From the NCBI GenBank assembly GCA_002189035.1, contig NEEC01000017.1:1798001-1862000 (forward strand): a DNA stretch of 64,000 nucleotides. Direction: 5' to 3'. The stretch's first letter is position 1. Each line of letters starts with the position of its first letter. Both the position numbers and the translations under genes were made by a program. Source of the stretch: Utricularia gibba. Its lineage: Eukaryota; Streptophyta; Magnoliopsida; Lamiales; Lentibulariaceae. This document shows positions 14,057 through 25,932 of the stretch, piece by piece. The notes below the pieces were generated by a model. That model was not told where the DNA came from. It made no database searches and saw only the letters and a list, made by a program, of their open reading frames with translations.

Positions 14057-17000
14057 TCAGGAAGTAGAAGAGGCGGAGAGGATGGATAGATCCTTGAGCT
14101 GCTGTGGGTCAACGTTGGATGGGGTTCGAGTTAGGGCGCATTGTGCCGTGGTGGTCTTTGGAAAGGCAATCATGTCTCGTATGGAGTTGGCCCCAGCCAG
14201 CAGCATGGCTAGCCGGTCCAAACCATATGCAATCCCACCTGCGAAAGAGAAGATTGCTGCTAGTATAGGGAGACTCGGCATAAAGGGTGAATTTGATCTG
14301 ATAGATGAAAATTATATTGTACCATGCGGAGGAGCTCCTGAGTCCAGTGCCTCCAAGAGATACCCAAATTTCTCCTCTGCCTTCAAAAAAAAAAAAAAAG
14401 GAAAATAGCAAGAAGTCATGGTGTTTAGAAAGGTTTCAGCTAACGAGATGTAAAAAATTATAGTGACCAGAAGTTTCACCTGCTCCCGAGAAATCCCAAC
14501 AATTTCAAGGACTTTTTCTTGCACTTCTCGTTTGTAAATTCTTAAGCTTCCTCCCCCTATCTGGAGAAAAAAAAAGGTAATTGTGTGTTTCTTGTTATTG
14601 TAGCTGCTAAAAAGTAGTAGCATTCATGTAACAGACCTCGACTCCATTATAAACCATATCATAAGCTAATGCACGAGCAGAAGAAAGGTCATTCATGTCA
14701 TCTGGATGAGGGGCTGTGAATGGATGATGTGACGCCTATGGGAAAAGAAAAAAGACTTTGATCATTACATGAGATATAAACGCGGCAGTCTTTATACTAG
14801 CGACCAGTGAATAACAAACCTCAAACCGCCCCTCCAAATCGTTCCACTCGAACATTGGGAAATCGGTCACCCACAGGATTGAGTGGCATGACTAGCAACC
14901 AGAGATGAGACAAAACTCAGGTAGGAAAATGGAAGAATAATGGTTTTTCTTGTGTAATCCTTACCGCATCGATGAAGCCCAATTCATGTGCAACATGAAG
15001 TCTCAGGCGGTCTAACGTCTTATTGACTGATGACTGGCTACCCAGTGCAAATAAGATAAGATCACCGGAAGTAGCTGATAGTCGTTTCAATAAATGGTCT
15101 TGTTCACTTGCGTTAAAACATGAAACGAGGGCAGGAATCCCTTCAAGGATACCTGCAGTTGGAGAATGCATCAACAAGTGCAAACAAAGGTTGCATTACT
15201 ATGTGTGATCAGCATAATAGAAAAATTACCATTATCTAGGACCTTTAAGAAGGGCAGACCCTTTGCTCCGGATTTAACAGCTTCATTGAAAACATCACCC
15301 TTTTTTAGAGCAGTATTCGAATAGTGTTTGGCTCCTGAAGGGACACACATTGCTTTAATTACACCCCCACTTGACAATGCATCTGCAAATACTTTGAAGG
15401 AGGTTTCTACAAAAAGATCAGACACCTGTTTCAAGACACAAAGTCCCATTAACTAGACCATAAAACATGATATACAGAACACAAAAAAAAGATGAGAAAA
15501 ATCACATCTTGTAATTCAAGGCCAAAGCGTGTATCTGGTCTGTCTGAACCATATCTTTTCATAGCTTCAGCATATGTGATTCTTCGGAATGGGTTCGGTA
15601 ATTCAACTCCTTTTATCTCAAGGAAAACCTGCAAAAATTCCGAACAAAGATCACCATTGGATGTGGGTGTTTCAGAATGACAATATGTTAGAACCAACAA
15701 ACTGACCTTTCTAATCAAGTCTTCATTGAGCTTTAGCATATCCTCCAAAGGTGTGAACGCCATTTCTATGTCAAGCTGGGTGAATTCTGGCTGCCTATCT
15801 GCTCTTAAATCTTCATCCCGAAAACATCTACAAAGCAATGTGCATACTAGAACCTATCACATCCATTGGAAATGTATAAAGTATTCAGAAGCAAAATTTA
15901 TTATTCTTAGAGTTGCACAATAATGAATGGTCACAGTTCAACTTTGGAAAAATAAAAGAAGCAATTGAAAATTTCATACCTTGCTACCTGATAGTACTTA
16001 TCAATCCCAGAAACCATTAGCATCTGCTTGAAGATCTGTGGGCTTTGAGGCAGAGCATAAAATGCACCAGGCTTGAAAATAAACAAAGCATTAGATGCAG
16101 GGACTATCTAGCGGGATGGGCATCAAAATATGTAATTTCTTTTGTTTAAATGCAAGAATATGGATGAAACCTGAGACAGTAACATCAAGAATATTTCAAC
16201 AAGAAGCATATGATCAACAAAAACAAGATCATAAGACTAGACCTATCTCTTATTAACCAACATGATTGGAGTATCAGATCATATATTTAAAACACAAGAA
16301 AAGAGTTATTCAAACTGTGAATAGAAGTACCTGAATTCTTGATGGGACTAAATAATCTCTTGCACCTTCTGGAGTGGATCTCGCTAATATTGGAGTCTCA
16401 ATCTACCTTGCAAGAATCAAAGGACAGAAAAGGTTGCAGTGAAGTTGATACTTGTGTACTGTGCGACAACATTTGTTGGAATTTCAAATTTGGTATAGTG
16501 AAATACATTAGACAGAGAGGGAATGATTGGATTATGCATTAGGCAAAAACCTCAATCTTCATTCCAATGTTTCATTTGACTGCAATTTTTCAAAATAATA
16601 TACTGAATAAATCATTAGAAAAAATGGGGGTAACTCTGGCATGCTTCCAAAAATATAGATCTCCCAAGGCTAATACCTCAACAAAGCCATGGACATCCTC
16701 TAGATATCTACGAACGAGCTTCACCATTCTGTGCCGCAACACTAAGTTGGAAATCATTTGAGTTCGTCGCAGGTCAAGGTATCGATGCCTGATATTCCAA
16801 TTCAGGAACTTTTGATAAGGTTGATCAGTCTAGAAATCATGCATCCGTAAATTAAAACATCTAAACCCCCAGAGTCCTCTGATCTTCTCAATATTTAGGA
16901 TTACAAAAATAACATATATAACAAAGTTACAGAAGTACCTCAGCCTGCTTTCCTCTTTGATAGAATCTTTTACATCTTCTGCCGTTGTAACCAAAAAAGG

Positions 17001-17826
17001 GAGCTTTATTTTCACTTCATTTAACACCTGGACATGCTCTGCCGCAATCTACATGCGCAAAGATGTATACTTTACGAAATGCCACAGTTGAAAAACATGC
17101 AAGTTATCAAGAGGGGCAAAAGCATGAAGTAGACATTTGATTATTAAATCATTGGCTAAACGCGGTCTCCATTTGCTCGGAACCGCATCTAAATTAGCCA
17201 CACATAAAAGGCGACACTTCGTAATAGCAAAAAATACTACACCATGTGAAGAACAAACCTCTATAAAGCCAGTGGCCATCTTTTTATTGATAGATTCAGG
17301 TGGCCGAGCCCGAACCACACCTTCGACCGCCACAACATATTCAAGCCTCAATCCATTCACAACAGAATGAGCATCCGGAAATTCCTCTGGAAGTGTAGCA
17401 ATCTAAGGCGATGAAGCAGAATTATCGAAAGTCCAGTGATCAAACATTCATTAGAAATTGGCGAACCTGAACCATTCCGGTATGGTCCCGGAGTGTAAAA
17501 AAAGTAAGACCACCGTGAATCCGATGCAGCGCCACCCACCCACAAAGGCGAATCCGTTTTCCGACGTCCGATGTCGACAACTCTCCGCAGAAACCAGTGC
17601 GACTAACCCATTCAAGAGCGTTCAGCCGAGTCTCTGATGAAGCAAGAGACAGATTGGGAGTTGCAACACGCAGCACATCCGAGGACGAAGCCGAGGAGGC
17701 ACTGACGGCCGAAAAGACACGCCTATGTTGTGTGGAATGAAGCAATTTGGCGAGAAGAGGAGGTGACCAGGCCGTAACTTTGGAGCGGAGCACAGTCGCA
17801 GGAAATGACCGGAAGACTACGGCCAT
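14057..17826 (-). CDS. aspartyl-tRNA synthetase, chloroplast/mitochondrial
   Basis: This class II synthetase charges tRNA-Asp in organelles. The ATG at 17826 begins [16 protein letters not shown], a Ser/Arg-rich transit peptide of about 70 residues with few acidic residues. The anticodon-binding OB fold follows ([18 protein letters not shown]), then catalytic blocks: [20 protein letters not shown] (motif 2 region), the bacterial-type GAD insertion ([11 protein letters not shown]) and motif 3 ([20 protein letters not shown]) with RDMIAFPKT. The C-terminus after motif 3 is short. The bacterial-type insertion and RDMIAFPKT separate it from the cytosolic archaeal/eukaryotic enzyme. Many small exons are joined by GT-AG introns. 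The layout matches Arabidopsis At4g33760. Its 5' flank carries site II and telo-box motifs. Confidence 0.92.
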
Positions 17827-17881
17827 GGCGGAGACGACGCGCAGCAGAGCTGAAACTCGGCTTTATCCTGAACCAAGGATC

Positions 17882-18023
17882 GGGCCCAACGCAACCCGTT
17901 TACTGTGGAGTAAACGAGCCTACCCAGCCCATAAGCCCGACCAGGTTGGATCCAAAAGGCCCATAGCCTGTGATCCAATGACCCGTCTAGTAAACGGCCC
18001 AACATCATGGTTTAAAACCCTAA
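17882..18023 (-). promoter_or_regulatory. Site II and telo-box cluster of the Asp-tRNA synthetase promoter
   Basis: Several GGCCCA/AGCCCA motifs (near 17883, 17926, 17957 and 17997) and a telo-box AAACCCTAA at 18015-18023 lie 55-200 bases upstream of the start codon at 17826. Site II plus telo-box is the usual promoter signature of plant genes for the translation machinery, including nuclear genes for organelle translation. Confidence 0.55.
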
Positions 18024-18660
18024 TTACGGTAACTGACTCTTAATTTTCACTCATTCTTGAAGAGCAAGGAAAAAGGATGCATCCAGCCATCAGGCATCAC
18101 TTGCAGTTGTATCCACCTTGTCAAGCATCTCCATGCTTATGCCCCTGATCATCGCCGGAAAATAAACCTCACGAAACCGATACACCGGAATCAACATCGG
18201 ATCACCGTGTTAAAATTAAGAACATGCATCAGAAGGTCACACACAGGCTGCAACCCCTGGTTGTAGATGGCCTTGGAATAAGAACTAGGCAGCATTAACC
18301 AACATCTAGTGCATATATACACACAGGCACTTTTGGCTTATCCAGAAGATTACAGGAAATCTAAGTGAGAAGGAACAAGTGTACTGCTAATCTAGTGGAT
18401 GCCTTGGGGAGCACAGATACCTGATGGGCAGTGAAGATTCAAAAAGGGGGTGGTAGTCATCTTCTAGTCCTTTTGTTTGTTACCCTACTTCTTGCTTGAA
18501 GTTGAGAGGTTGTGTATGGAGTTAGTGCCTAATAATCCAACTATGTTGCAGAAGCTGATCCGTTACACTGTAAAAGATGTGTTCTCAGGCTACCATCTTG
18601 AACCTGTTGGGATTTGAAATTCATTTGTTCAGAATGCAGAATAGTTGAAATAGATTCAGA

Positions 18661-21315
18661 TCACGCTAGAAGGAGGAGGAGCTCCACCTGCATGCCGGCT
18701 AACAATGAAAGCAAATCTGTGCATTGCTCGAGTGAAGCACGTTCCTGGATGGTAAGCTTAGCAAGCTCAGTAACTAAAGAGTTCACCTCTTCAACCTGAA
18801 AAAGTGCCATTTCATGAGAATATCTGCATTCAAGGAGCAAAAAATACCTCCAGACAACACATCAATGAGAGCCATAATCTTAAAGTGATGTAAAGAAAAT
18901 GGTAAACTGCGGATGATTACATAGTGGGTATTACCGTTGGCAAAAGGGAGCAAATTGAAGATGTAGTGGCCTTCATGACGTCAACAGCTGAACCAATGGC
19001 ATTCTTCAAGCTTTGGATATCAGCCTGTGGTCAAAATGATTGCAGGATATGTTTAAGTGAGAGGAAGATGGCTGCGTTAGTAGTGAAAAGCAGACGCAGA
19101 AACATACCGATGCACCTGCAATCACAGGAAGACGAAGAGTGCTGGCCTTTAAAGCTTCTATAGCTCCAATCAAAGATACCAGTTGATCCTTCTCCATATA
19201 AGCCCAATCTTCTAGAAGCGACATCTACAGCAATAATACAGATGAACTTTAAAATGCACAGTTCTCATATAGATCACCTTTGGTATATCTTGCAAAGCTA
19301 CGAACATTTGGCAATGAAGAGAAAGAAGCCAACTCAACAGCTTAGTTTTGAACTCAAAAGATAAGATGAGAATTCACCTCTTGTTTCAAAATTGATGCTA
19401 GTTTCAACTTTTGCCTCACCAGATGCAGCTTGTACCTTTTTTTGGTGACCGCATCACGCAAATCCGAAACAGTAATCCATGCATTCCATAAATTTTTCTG
19501 GAATGCAACGAAATACTTCAACAAATGCATAGAATAAAAAATGGCTAAACATGAAATCTGGCAGCAAGGCAGCATTTTTTTCACAAGTGAACCAGTAAAC
19601 AGCAGGCAGAGCATTGAGCCGCAGGAAGGTGAGCAAAAAATTAGCAATAGGATATCATAGATTAATGTGGTCCATTTAGAGTAAGAAAAAAATACAGCTA
19701 TCATATAGAACCATAATCCTATGACAATGTTGCCATATAGTGTCCTAGCCGTGTCCCGGACTTGACTCTCAGACCAAAATAGTCTTGAAATCCATAAGCA
19801 TGCTAGTTTAAATAAAATATGGCAGATGTAGACAAGCCTGAGAAATAATAAGAGAAAAGGTAAAGATGCTTCACCTCAGCACTGTGCTTCTGCACCAGTA
19901 AGACTGACTCAGTTGTTGCATTTATGAAGCGCCATTGCAGGTGATGGTTATACATTAGTCTCAGCATATGTGCATCAACAATTCGATTCTCCCCGACTTT
20001 ACCCCTTCTAACATCAACAGCAAAACTGAGCACTGAAGGTGTTTCAACAAAATTGTTACATATAGTGCTGACAGCATTTCTTATCCGTGCAGGACTATAG
20101 CCCCGGGAGGGAGATGATGCAGCTGCTACTGGGCCTTACTAGGAGATGCAGCTCTATTAACTGCACGAACAGGAGACAGCATGGCTCGTGGGGATGACAC
20201 TGTACCGTCAATTGAAAACCTTTTCAGTTTTCCAGGAGCAGCCATCCTCCATCCCGGACTAGATGATAGAGGTGAACCAGGATCCTGAAGCCTCCTCATC
20301 CGGCTATTTGTCTCCTGCCAAAACCTGGCGGAGACAGCAATCCCACGAGGGCCATTCAGTCCATTTGAAGTTCTACCAGATTCATGAATTCCAGTCGTAC
20401 TTCCTGATGAAACACTATCCGAATCGGATGCATTGTAATCACAACGCACGGATAACCCATCGGTGACTGAAGTTCTGTCAGGTCTTGGTGGAAACTCCCT
20501 CAAATGCACAGAGGAATCCAAATCAAGACTCAAGCTACCATCAAAAGAAGAGCTTCTCTCGTCGATCATTGACCTCTGCAAATCTCGGATTGCATCCCCT
20601 GAGCCAAGAATCTTAAAGCTATCATTCTTGTCATTGTTAACGGTTTTCAACAATGGATTAACCAACCGATCCCTAGCAGGCCACCTATGATGATCAGCAA
20701 GTTTAAGATTTTCAAGCTGCTCACCCCCTCCATCCAACTTACCTCTCGAGGGGGTGCTCGTTCTCCGCCTCTCCGGAGTCCCTTTCCTCGCAGTACTAAA
20801 ATTCTGTGTAGATGGAGCAACTTTAGTCTTGCTGATAGGCAATGAAAAGGCTTCTCCCTGGAAAGAAACAGACAAACTCCTGGAAGATGTAACCAAGAGC
20901 TTCGTCGCAGCTGAAACCTCAGGAGAAACACTACTTTTATAATCAAGATAAGGAGTCAATGGCCTTGAAGTCGCAGGCCTGCGGCGGTCAACTGAAACCG
21001 ATCTCTTAGAAGGAGGAGAAGCCGCGGAGGTCAGCGTTGTTGAGCTTCTAGAGATCAAGGGAGAAGGGAACCTTCTAGATGAAGACGTAGAGGAAGAAGC
21101 CGAGGATGAATTTGAAGTAGATGTAGAAGAGGAAGGAGACATGTATCTAGAAGAAACAACTCGCGATTTAGGTTTCCTCTGATTATTCGCAACCCCATTA
21201 CTGTTATCCTTCTCCGACGGCAACAATGGCGGCCGCCTAGAAATCTCATCTTGCGGGGCTACACTTTTGGGGTTCTGCGACCCCGCCCCGCGCCGGAAAC
21301 ATCAACCACCATCAT
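18661..21315 (-). CDS. QWRF-motif protein (AUG8/SCO3 family)
   Basis: The long first exon encodes a Ser/Pro/Arg-rich disordered region (KPKSRVVSSRYMSPSSS, several RRP and SPVR motifs), typical of microtubule-binding members of this family. Downstream exons carry the family core: MLRLMYNHHLQWRFIN with the QWRF motif (about 19930-19975), KNLWNAWITVSDLRDAVTKK, MSLLEDWAYMEKDQ, EALKASTLRLPVI, and a final exon ending at TGA 18661-18663. Arabidopsis relatives include AUG8/EDE1, an augmin subunit, and SCO3, which sits at the peroxisome periphery. The start is unclear. The frame is open upstream of 21226 to SQNPKSVAPQDEIS, and an ATG at 21313-21315 (MMVVDVSGAG) joins it only if one G is restored at the run 21281-21284. 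An ATG at 21249 lies in a different frame. Confidence 0.85.
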
Positions 21316-23702
21316 CTAAAACCAATCCACCCCCAAAACCCGATACTTCACCTCTCACATTGTATTCCCAAACACCCACATAAACCAAAATCCGTAATCA
21401 GCACCAGAAACCCACACTAAAGATCACGAATTTGCTCAAAAACTCACTAGATCCCACATTCCCGTCAAGATTTCTCACCACAAGCCCACAGCTTCTCAAA
21501 CCCAATAAAGCAAGAACTAGATACTTAAAGATGAGCAGAACCCAATACACTTTCCAGCAAGAAGTATCAGAGAAGGAGAGAGTTTTTGCCTTGTGGGGCG
21601 GGGGATCTGGGGGAGTCTTTGGAGAGACGTTACGCTTACACTTCATAAGTCTCCTCATGATCATTAATTAGCTTAAATAATCATCATTAAAACGCGATCA
21701 TCACTCCATTTCAGTTGACCTTTTTTTTTACTTTTAATAATTAATGAAAAAAACTGTATTTAATTCTGTTCATTTGCTCATTCATCCCACAACCTCCCCA
21801 ACTCCCATTTCAACTCCATTCCCACTTGCCCCACAACACCAAAAAAAAATGTAAAATACCCCTTCAGTTCCATGTACTTTGGAGGTATTAAAAGTATACA
21901 AGATTTGTAAAAAACAAAAAAAAAAATCAAATCCTTTATATGATGTCATGATTTGTTATTATGGTATAATATATGTTCATTTTATCATTCTCTTATAAAA
22001 TATTACTATATTTGATTGATCAATGTATATGTAATTTGATAAAAATCATTTTAATGTGATCCCATTTGTTATTTACCAAACAAACAAGTAATAAAAAAGT
22101 AACTCTCATCCTATTCTATAGATTAATCCCTAATAACACTATGTTTATTGTTAATTTCAAACATCAAATTTTTACAATTTTATATTTTTCTCTTTCAAAA
22201 AGAAATTCATAAAAAATTATAAAATAATACTTTATATAAATTGTTTCTGAATCATATACATAACTGGTGTAAGATTTAACTAATACACTTACACCGTTTT
22301 CTTGGATTGGAATGTAAAATTAGAATGAGGTCATTTATCTATCATATGAAATGGATATTTTATTAAAGTACTCACTATCATACTCTATCTTACACATTAA
22401 GTCTATTTTTTTTCAATATAAGATGGGTATTTTTATCACATAGTTAAATTATAGTAGGTAATTTTCTAAATTAATTCCCTATGAAATAGTATATTTTTTA
22501 AAAATGAAAATTTAAACATAGTATTTGTAAAACTTATCTATTAACATATATTTACTTATGATGATAAAATATTTATTTACTTAAATATAAATAATTCAAA
22601 TAAAACACGAATTAAATTATCTTACCAAACACCTTATGGGTTCTACCTAGTAATTAATCAGTTAATGGATTAAAACAAATGTATTGTTAACGGCAAAAAT
22701 AATACGACAGCGATTAACGCACGCAATCGAAATTATTTTAGGGTTTTGGTGAGTATGGAGATTATTTCCTGAATTAGATGACTTAACCCATGGTTATGAG
22801 GTGGATTAGTATATTAAAAAGCGTGTAATTGCAGTTAAGAGTTTAGTGTGGTGTTGGTTAGGCCGGCCCACCTAATAAATGCCATTACCAACCCAAACCT
22901 AAAACCGGGTACTAAGTTACCAACGTGCTAATCCCAAATAATGTGTATATTATAACTAGGTTACACCAAAATGCCTGCAAGGTGCGAGATTTGGGGTGCA
23001 TTAGTGAGTGATTTTAAAATATAAACTATTATATCAATATCACAAACCAAGTTAACGAACATACTCAAATAATACAAGTTTTGAGTCTAGATACATATAG
23101 GTACTTAATTTTAGATCCATAAATTAATTTATGATATGTATTTATTTAAAATACCAAAATTAGTGTATTATTTCAAATTTAGGTCCGTCAATTAATTATT
23201 TCATTATTTTGCCAGTAAATTTATGATTTAAGAAGTATTCTTGAAAATTTTTAAAATCTATTTATATTTTTCAGAAGTAAACATAGTTTTATTGTAAAAC
23301 AATTTTAATTGTAAAAATAATTTTATCAAAAATAATTTTAAAATTATAATTATAAAAATTATTTTTAAAAAATAAAAAAGTAATTACTTTTATTTTTTAT
23401 TTATATTTTTCAAAAATAATTTTAAAAAATAAAAATAATTTTCAAGATCACTATTTAAATATTGTATTCAAGACAGAGACAGACAGTTGCAAGATTAATG
23501 CACACCTAAGTAACTCTTCCTTCTCTTTAGAGGTTCAAAGCATGAAAACAAGAACTATGAAAAAGGAGTAACCAGGGCCGACAAGAATTCATGTGTCTGA
23601 ATCAGAATAAGGTTGAAGGAAGGATGGGGGGGAGCATCTTCCATGGAACAAAACAGCAGGAAAAATGATGCAAAACAGGGATGGTGAGACGGACGACGTC
23701 GT
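21316..23702. other. AT-rich intergenic region
   Basis: The first 350 bases probably hold the 5' leader of the QWRF gene. The rest is strongly AT-rich, with a stretch of interleaved AATTTT/AAAATT repeats at about 23280-23440. No ORF resembles a known protein, and I see no terminal repeats that would define an element. The last 200 bases are the RPL5 3' UTR. Confidence 0.55.
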
Positions 23703-25466
23703 TTACTCGTCATCTTCCTCCTCGTCGTCATCGTCGTCATTCCCAGCAGCAGCATTCAGAGCATTCAGCCTCTCGATCAGCTTGGCCTTCCTCTCCTCGT
23801 ATGTGAGCTTCTTGAGGTTGTATCTGCGGGGGCATTTGAACGTGTTGTTACAGTCACAGATTTAAAGGCGACAGTGATGGGGGTGCCCCATTGTGTTCAT
23901 ATCGGCCGTACCTCTTGTGCTGATCAGGTTCAGGCTTTTCAGACGACTTCGATGAGGGATCAGCGCGGATTGCAGCGTGCACGCTCTTGTACATCTCTTC
24001 GATGTTATCGGGATCCAGACCTTTTTTGATGTAATGACTGAAGTGAGACTGGTATTTCTCTGGTTCGTCTTCCATCAAAGTCTTCCATTGATAAGAGGAA
24101 ACGGTTAGAAAGCTTGAAAACATGCGCATCTCAACTGAAATGTTGATGATAATGTGGGAAAAAGGAAACCAAGAAACCATACTTTCATGTAGGAAGCGAC
24201 GTGCCCGCCAAATATGTATTTGCGGTGGACTTCAGCATCGAGCTGTTTGCCATCCTTGCTGAAACCAGCAAACCTCTTGTCACTGTGTGGGATATCAATT
24301 CCAGCATCCAAAGCACCCTGTGTAGCACAATACCTTAATGTTTTTCACTCATTACATACACGACAAAACGAAATGGATCTACGAGGAATTGGATTTACGC
24401 AGAAGATGGTGAAAAGAAAGTACCTTGAGTGCTCCAAAAACACGGTTACCCGTTGTGGTTCTCACGAGACCAACATCAAGGAGTGCACGGAACGGCCTAC
24501 GACTTTCTGCTGGTTCAACAGTGTAATCCTCACCCGTTGCCTGAATAATATTTTATAAACATGAAGAGGGCTGGCTATAAAGAAACGACACATTCTGGAA
24601 ACATTATGCACTGGAACATCTGGACAGGGAAAGTAAAAAAGAATTACCTCAGCATTGCCTTCATATTCCTCATCCAACTCAAGCTTCTTCAACACTCGTC
24701 TTCCCAACAATAGGCCAGTACAATAAGCTGGAGATACACAGAAGACGGTCAATTGGCAAGGGTAAAAAATCAAAAGCTTGATGGCTTAATGATGTACTTG
24801 CCTGCGGCGTAATTGGTTAGACCAACTTCAAGTCCATAGCGAGGAAGCTCATGTGAATAAGCAGCAGCAAGGATGCGGTCACCAGCAATGGTAGCCGAAA
24901 TGATTTGCGCAATCACATCCTTGTTGGTCTAAATCAAAACGTTACAAGTCTCAAAAAACGTATACAACCAGAATCTCAACAAGAAAACGTGGCAACTCAA
25001 TGAAGATTGGAACCCCAGAAAACACCGACGATTTGACTTCTCACAGCTCAAACAGCAAACTCGCAAACATAACCAGAAAAAAATAATCCATTTTGTAGCC
25101 AGAAGAACAATAACGAAAATGAGACGAAACTTACGAATCGCACGACAAATCGATACTTCGGAGTGTTGTACTTGTTCTTATCCTGATTAATCAGCCGAAT
25201 CCTCGCCCTATAGTCAGTCTTTCCCTCTGAAACACGATGAATCGGTAAATGCCAAATCCCTTTCCCATAAAAAAACAGAAACAAACACTGAACATACGTC
25301 TCCTTCTCTTGAATTTAACTTGAAAACGCTTGAAGTAGGCCCTTGTCTTCAGTGCCTTCACGAACGGCTGCAGTTAAACAACAATCACATGTTTAACCAA
25401 GATGCCTCAAACAAATTCATACATCAGCCATCACAGATATGCAGAGATCGTCGCCACACTCACCAT
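23703..25466 (-). CDS. RPL5: 60S ribosomal protein L5 (uL18)
   Basis: This protein of the large ribosomal subunit carries 5S rRNA into the ribosome together with L11. The first exon contributes only the ATG (25464-25466), followed at once by GTGAGT; exon 2 starts at 25367 with [20 protein letters not shown]. Then come [51 protein letters not shown], a long block with [35 protein letters not shown], and a basic then acidic tail ([15 protein letters not shown] ... [12 protein letters not shown]). All conserved blocks are present and in frame, so the copy looks intact. Its promoter has a telo-box and site II motifs. Confidence 0.95.
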
Positions 25467-25547
25467 CTCTCCACAACCGCGGCTCAAGGAATGAGTAGAA
25501 GGAGCGGCGTACAGCATAGAGAGAGGGGGTTTAAAGAGTGGAGGCGA

Positions 25548-25616
25548 TTAGGGTTGTTGTTGCCATTGGGCTAGGCCCAACGAGTTGAGCAGAAGTTCCC
25601 AGAAGTGGGCTGGGCC
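25548..25616 (-). promoter_or_regulatory. Telo-box and site II elements of the RPL5 promoter
   Basis: TTAGGGTT (telo-box, 25548-25555), the near-palindrome TTGGGCTAGGCCCAA (25566-25580) and TGGGCTGGGCC (25606-25616) lie 80-150 bases upstream of the start codon. This is the standard arrangement in plant ribosomal protein genes, bound by TRB/Pur-alpha and TCP factors. Confidence 0.65.
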
Positions 25617-25932
25617 TTTCCGGGTCGGATCCAGGGTTAAAGATCAACCCATCCGGAACGACTTTTTTTCTTTGGTTAAAAACAATTTAATTTTAAATTG
25701 ATTTTAAATAAATTTAAACTCATTATACTCAATTTATTAAAATGAAAAATACATATTTTATGTTAAATTTACTATCTACGTTTATTTTAATATACTTAAA
25801 TTTAAAATTGTAAAAAATATAATTAAAACATCAAAAAACAAACAAACAAACATACCCTAAAAATCAAACTCGGAAACCCTAATATTTTTATTCATGGCCT
25901 TCTATACCAGAGGGCAACCCCTTCCACAGAGT

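Noticed and set aside
14109-14411. Frame-shifted ORF over the last two exons of the Asp-tRNA synthetase
   Set aside because: It spans the final intron out of frame. The conserved motif 3 frame (14057-14281) is the real one.
20263-20946. Plus-strand ORFs opposite the QWRF gene
   Set aside because: They are antisense to a conserved Ser/Pro-rich exon and have no homology of their own.
23280-23440. Possible MITE from interleaved AATTTT/AAAATT repeats
   Set aside because: No defined terminal inverted repeats or target-site duplication. Simple AT-rich low complexity explains it.
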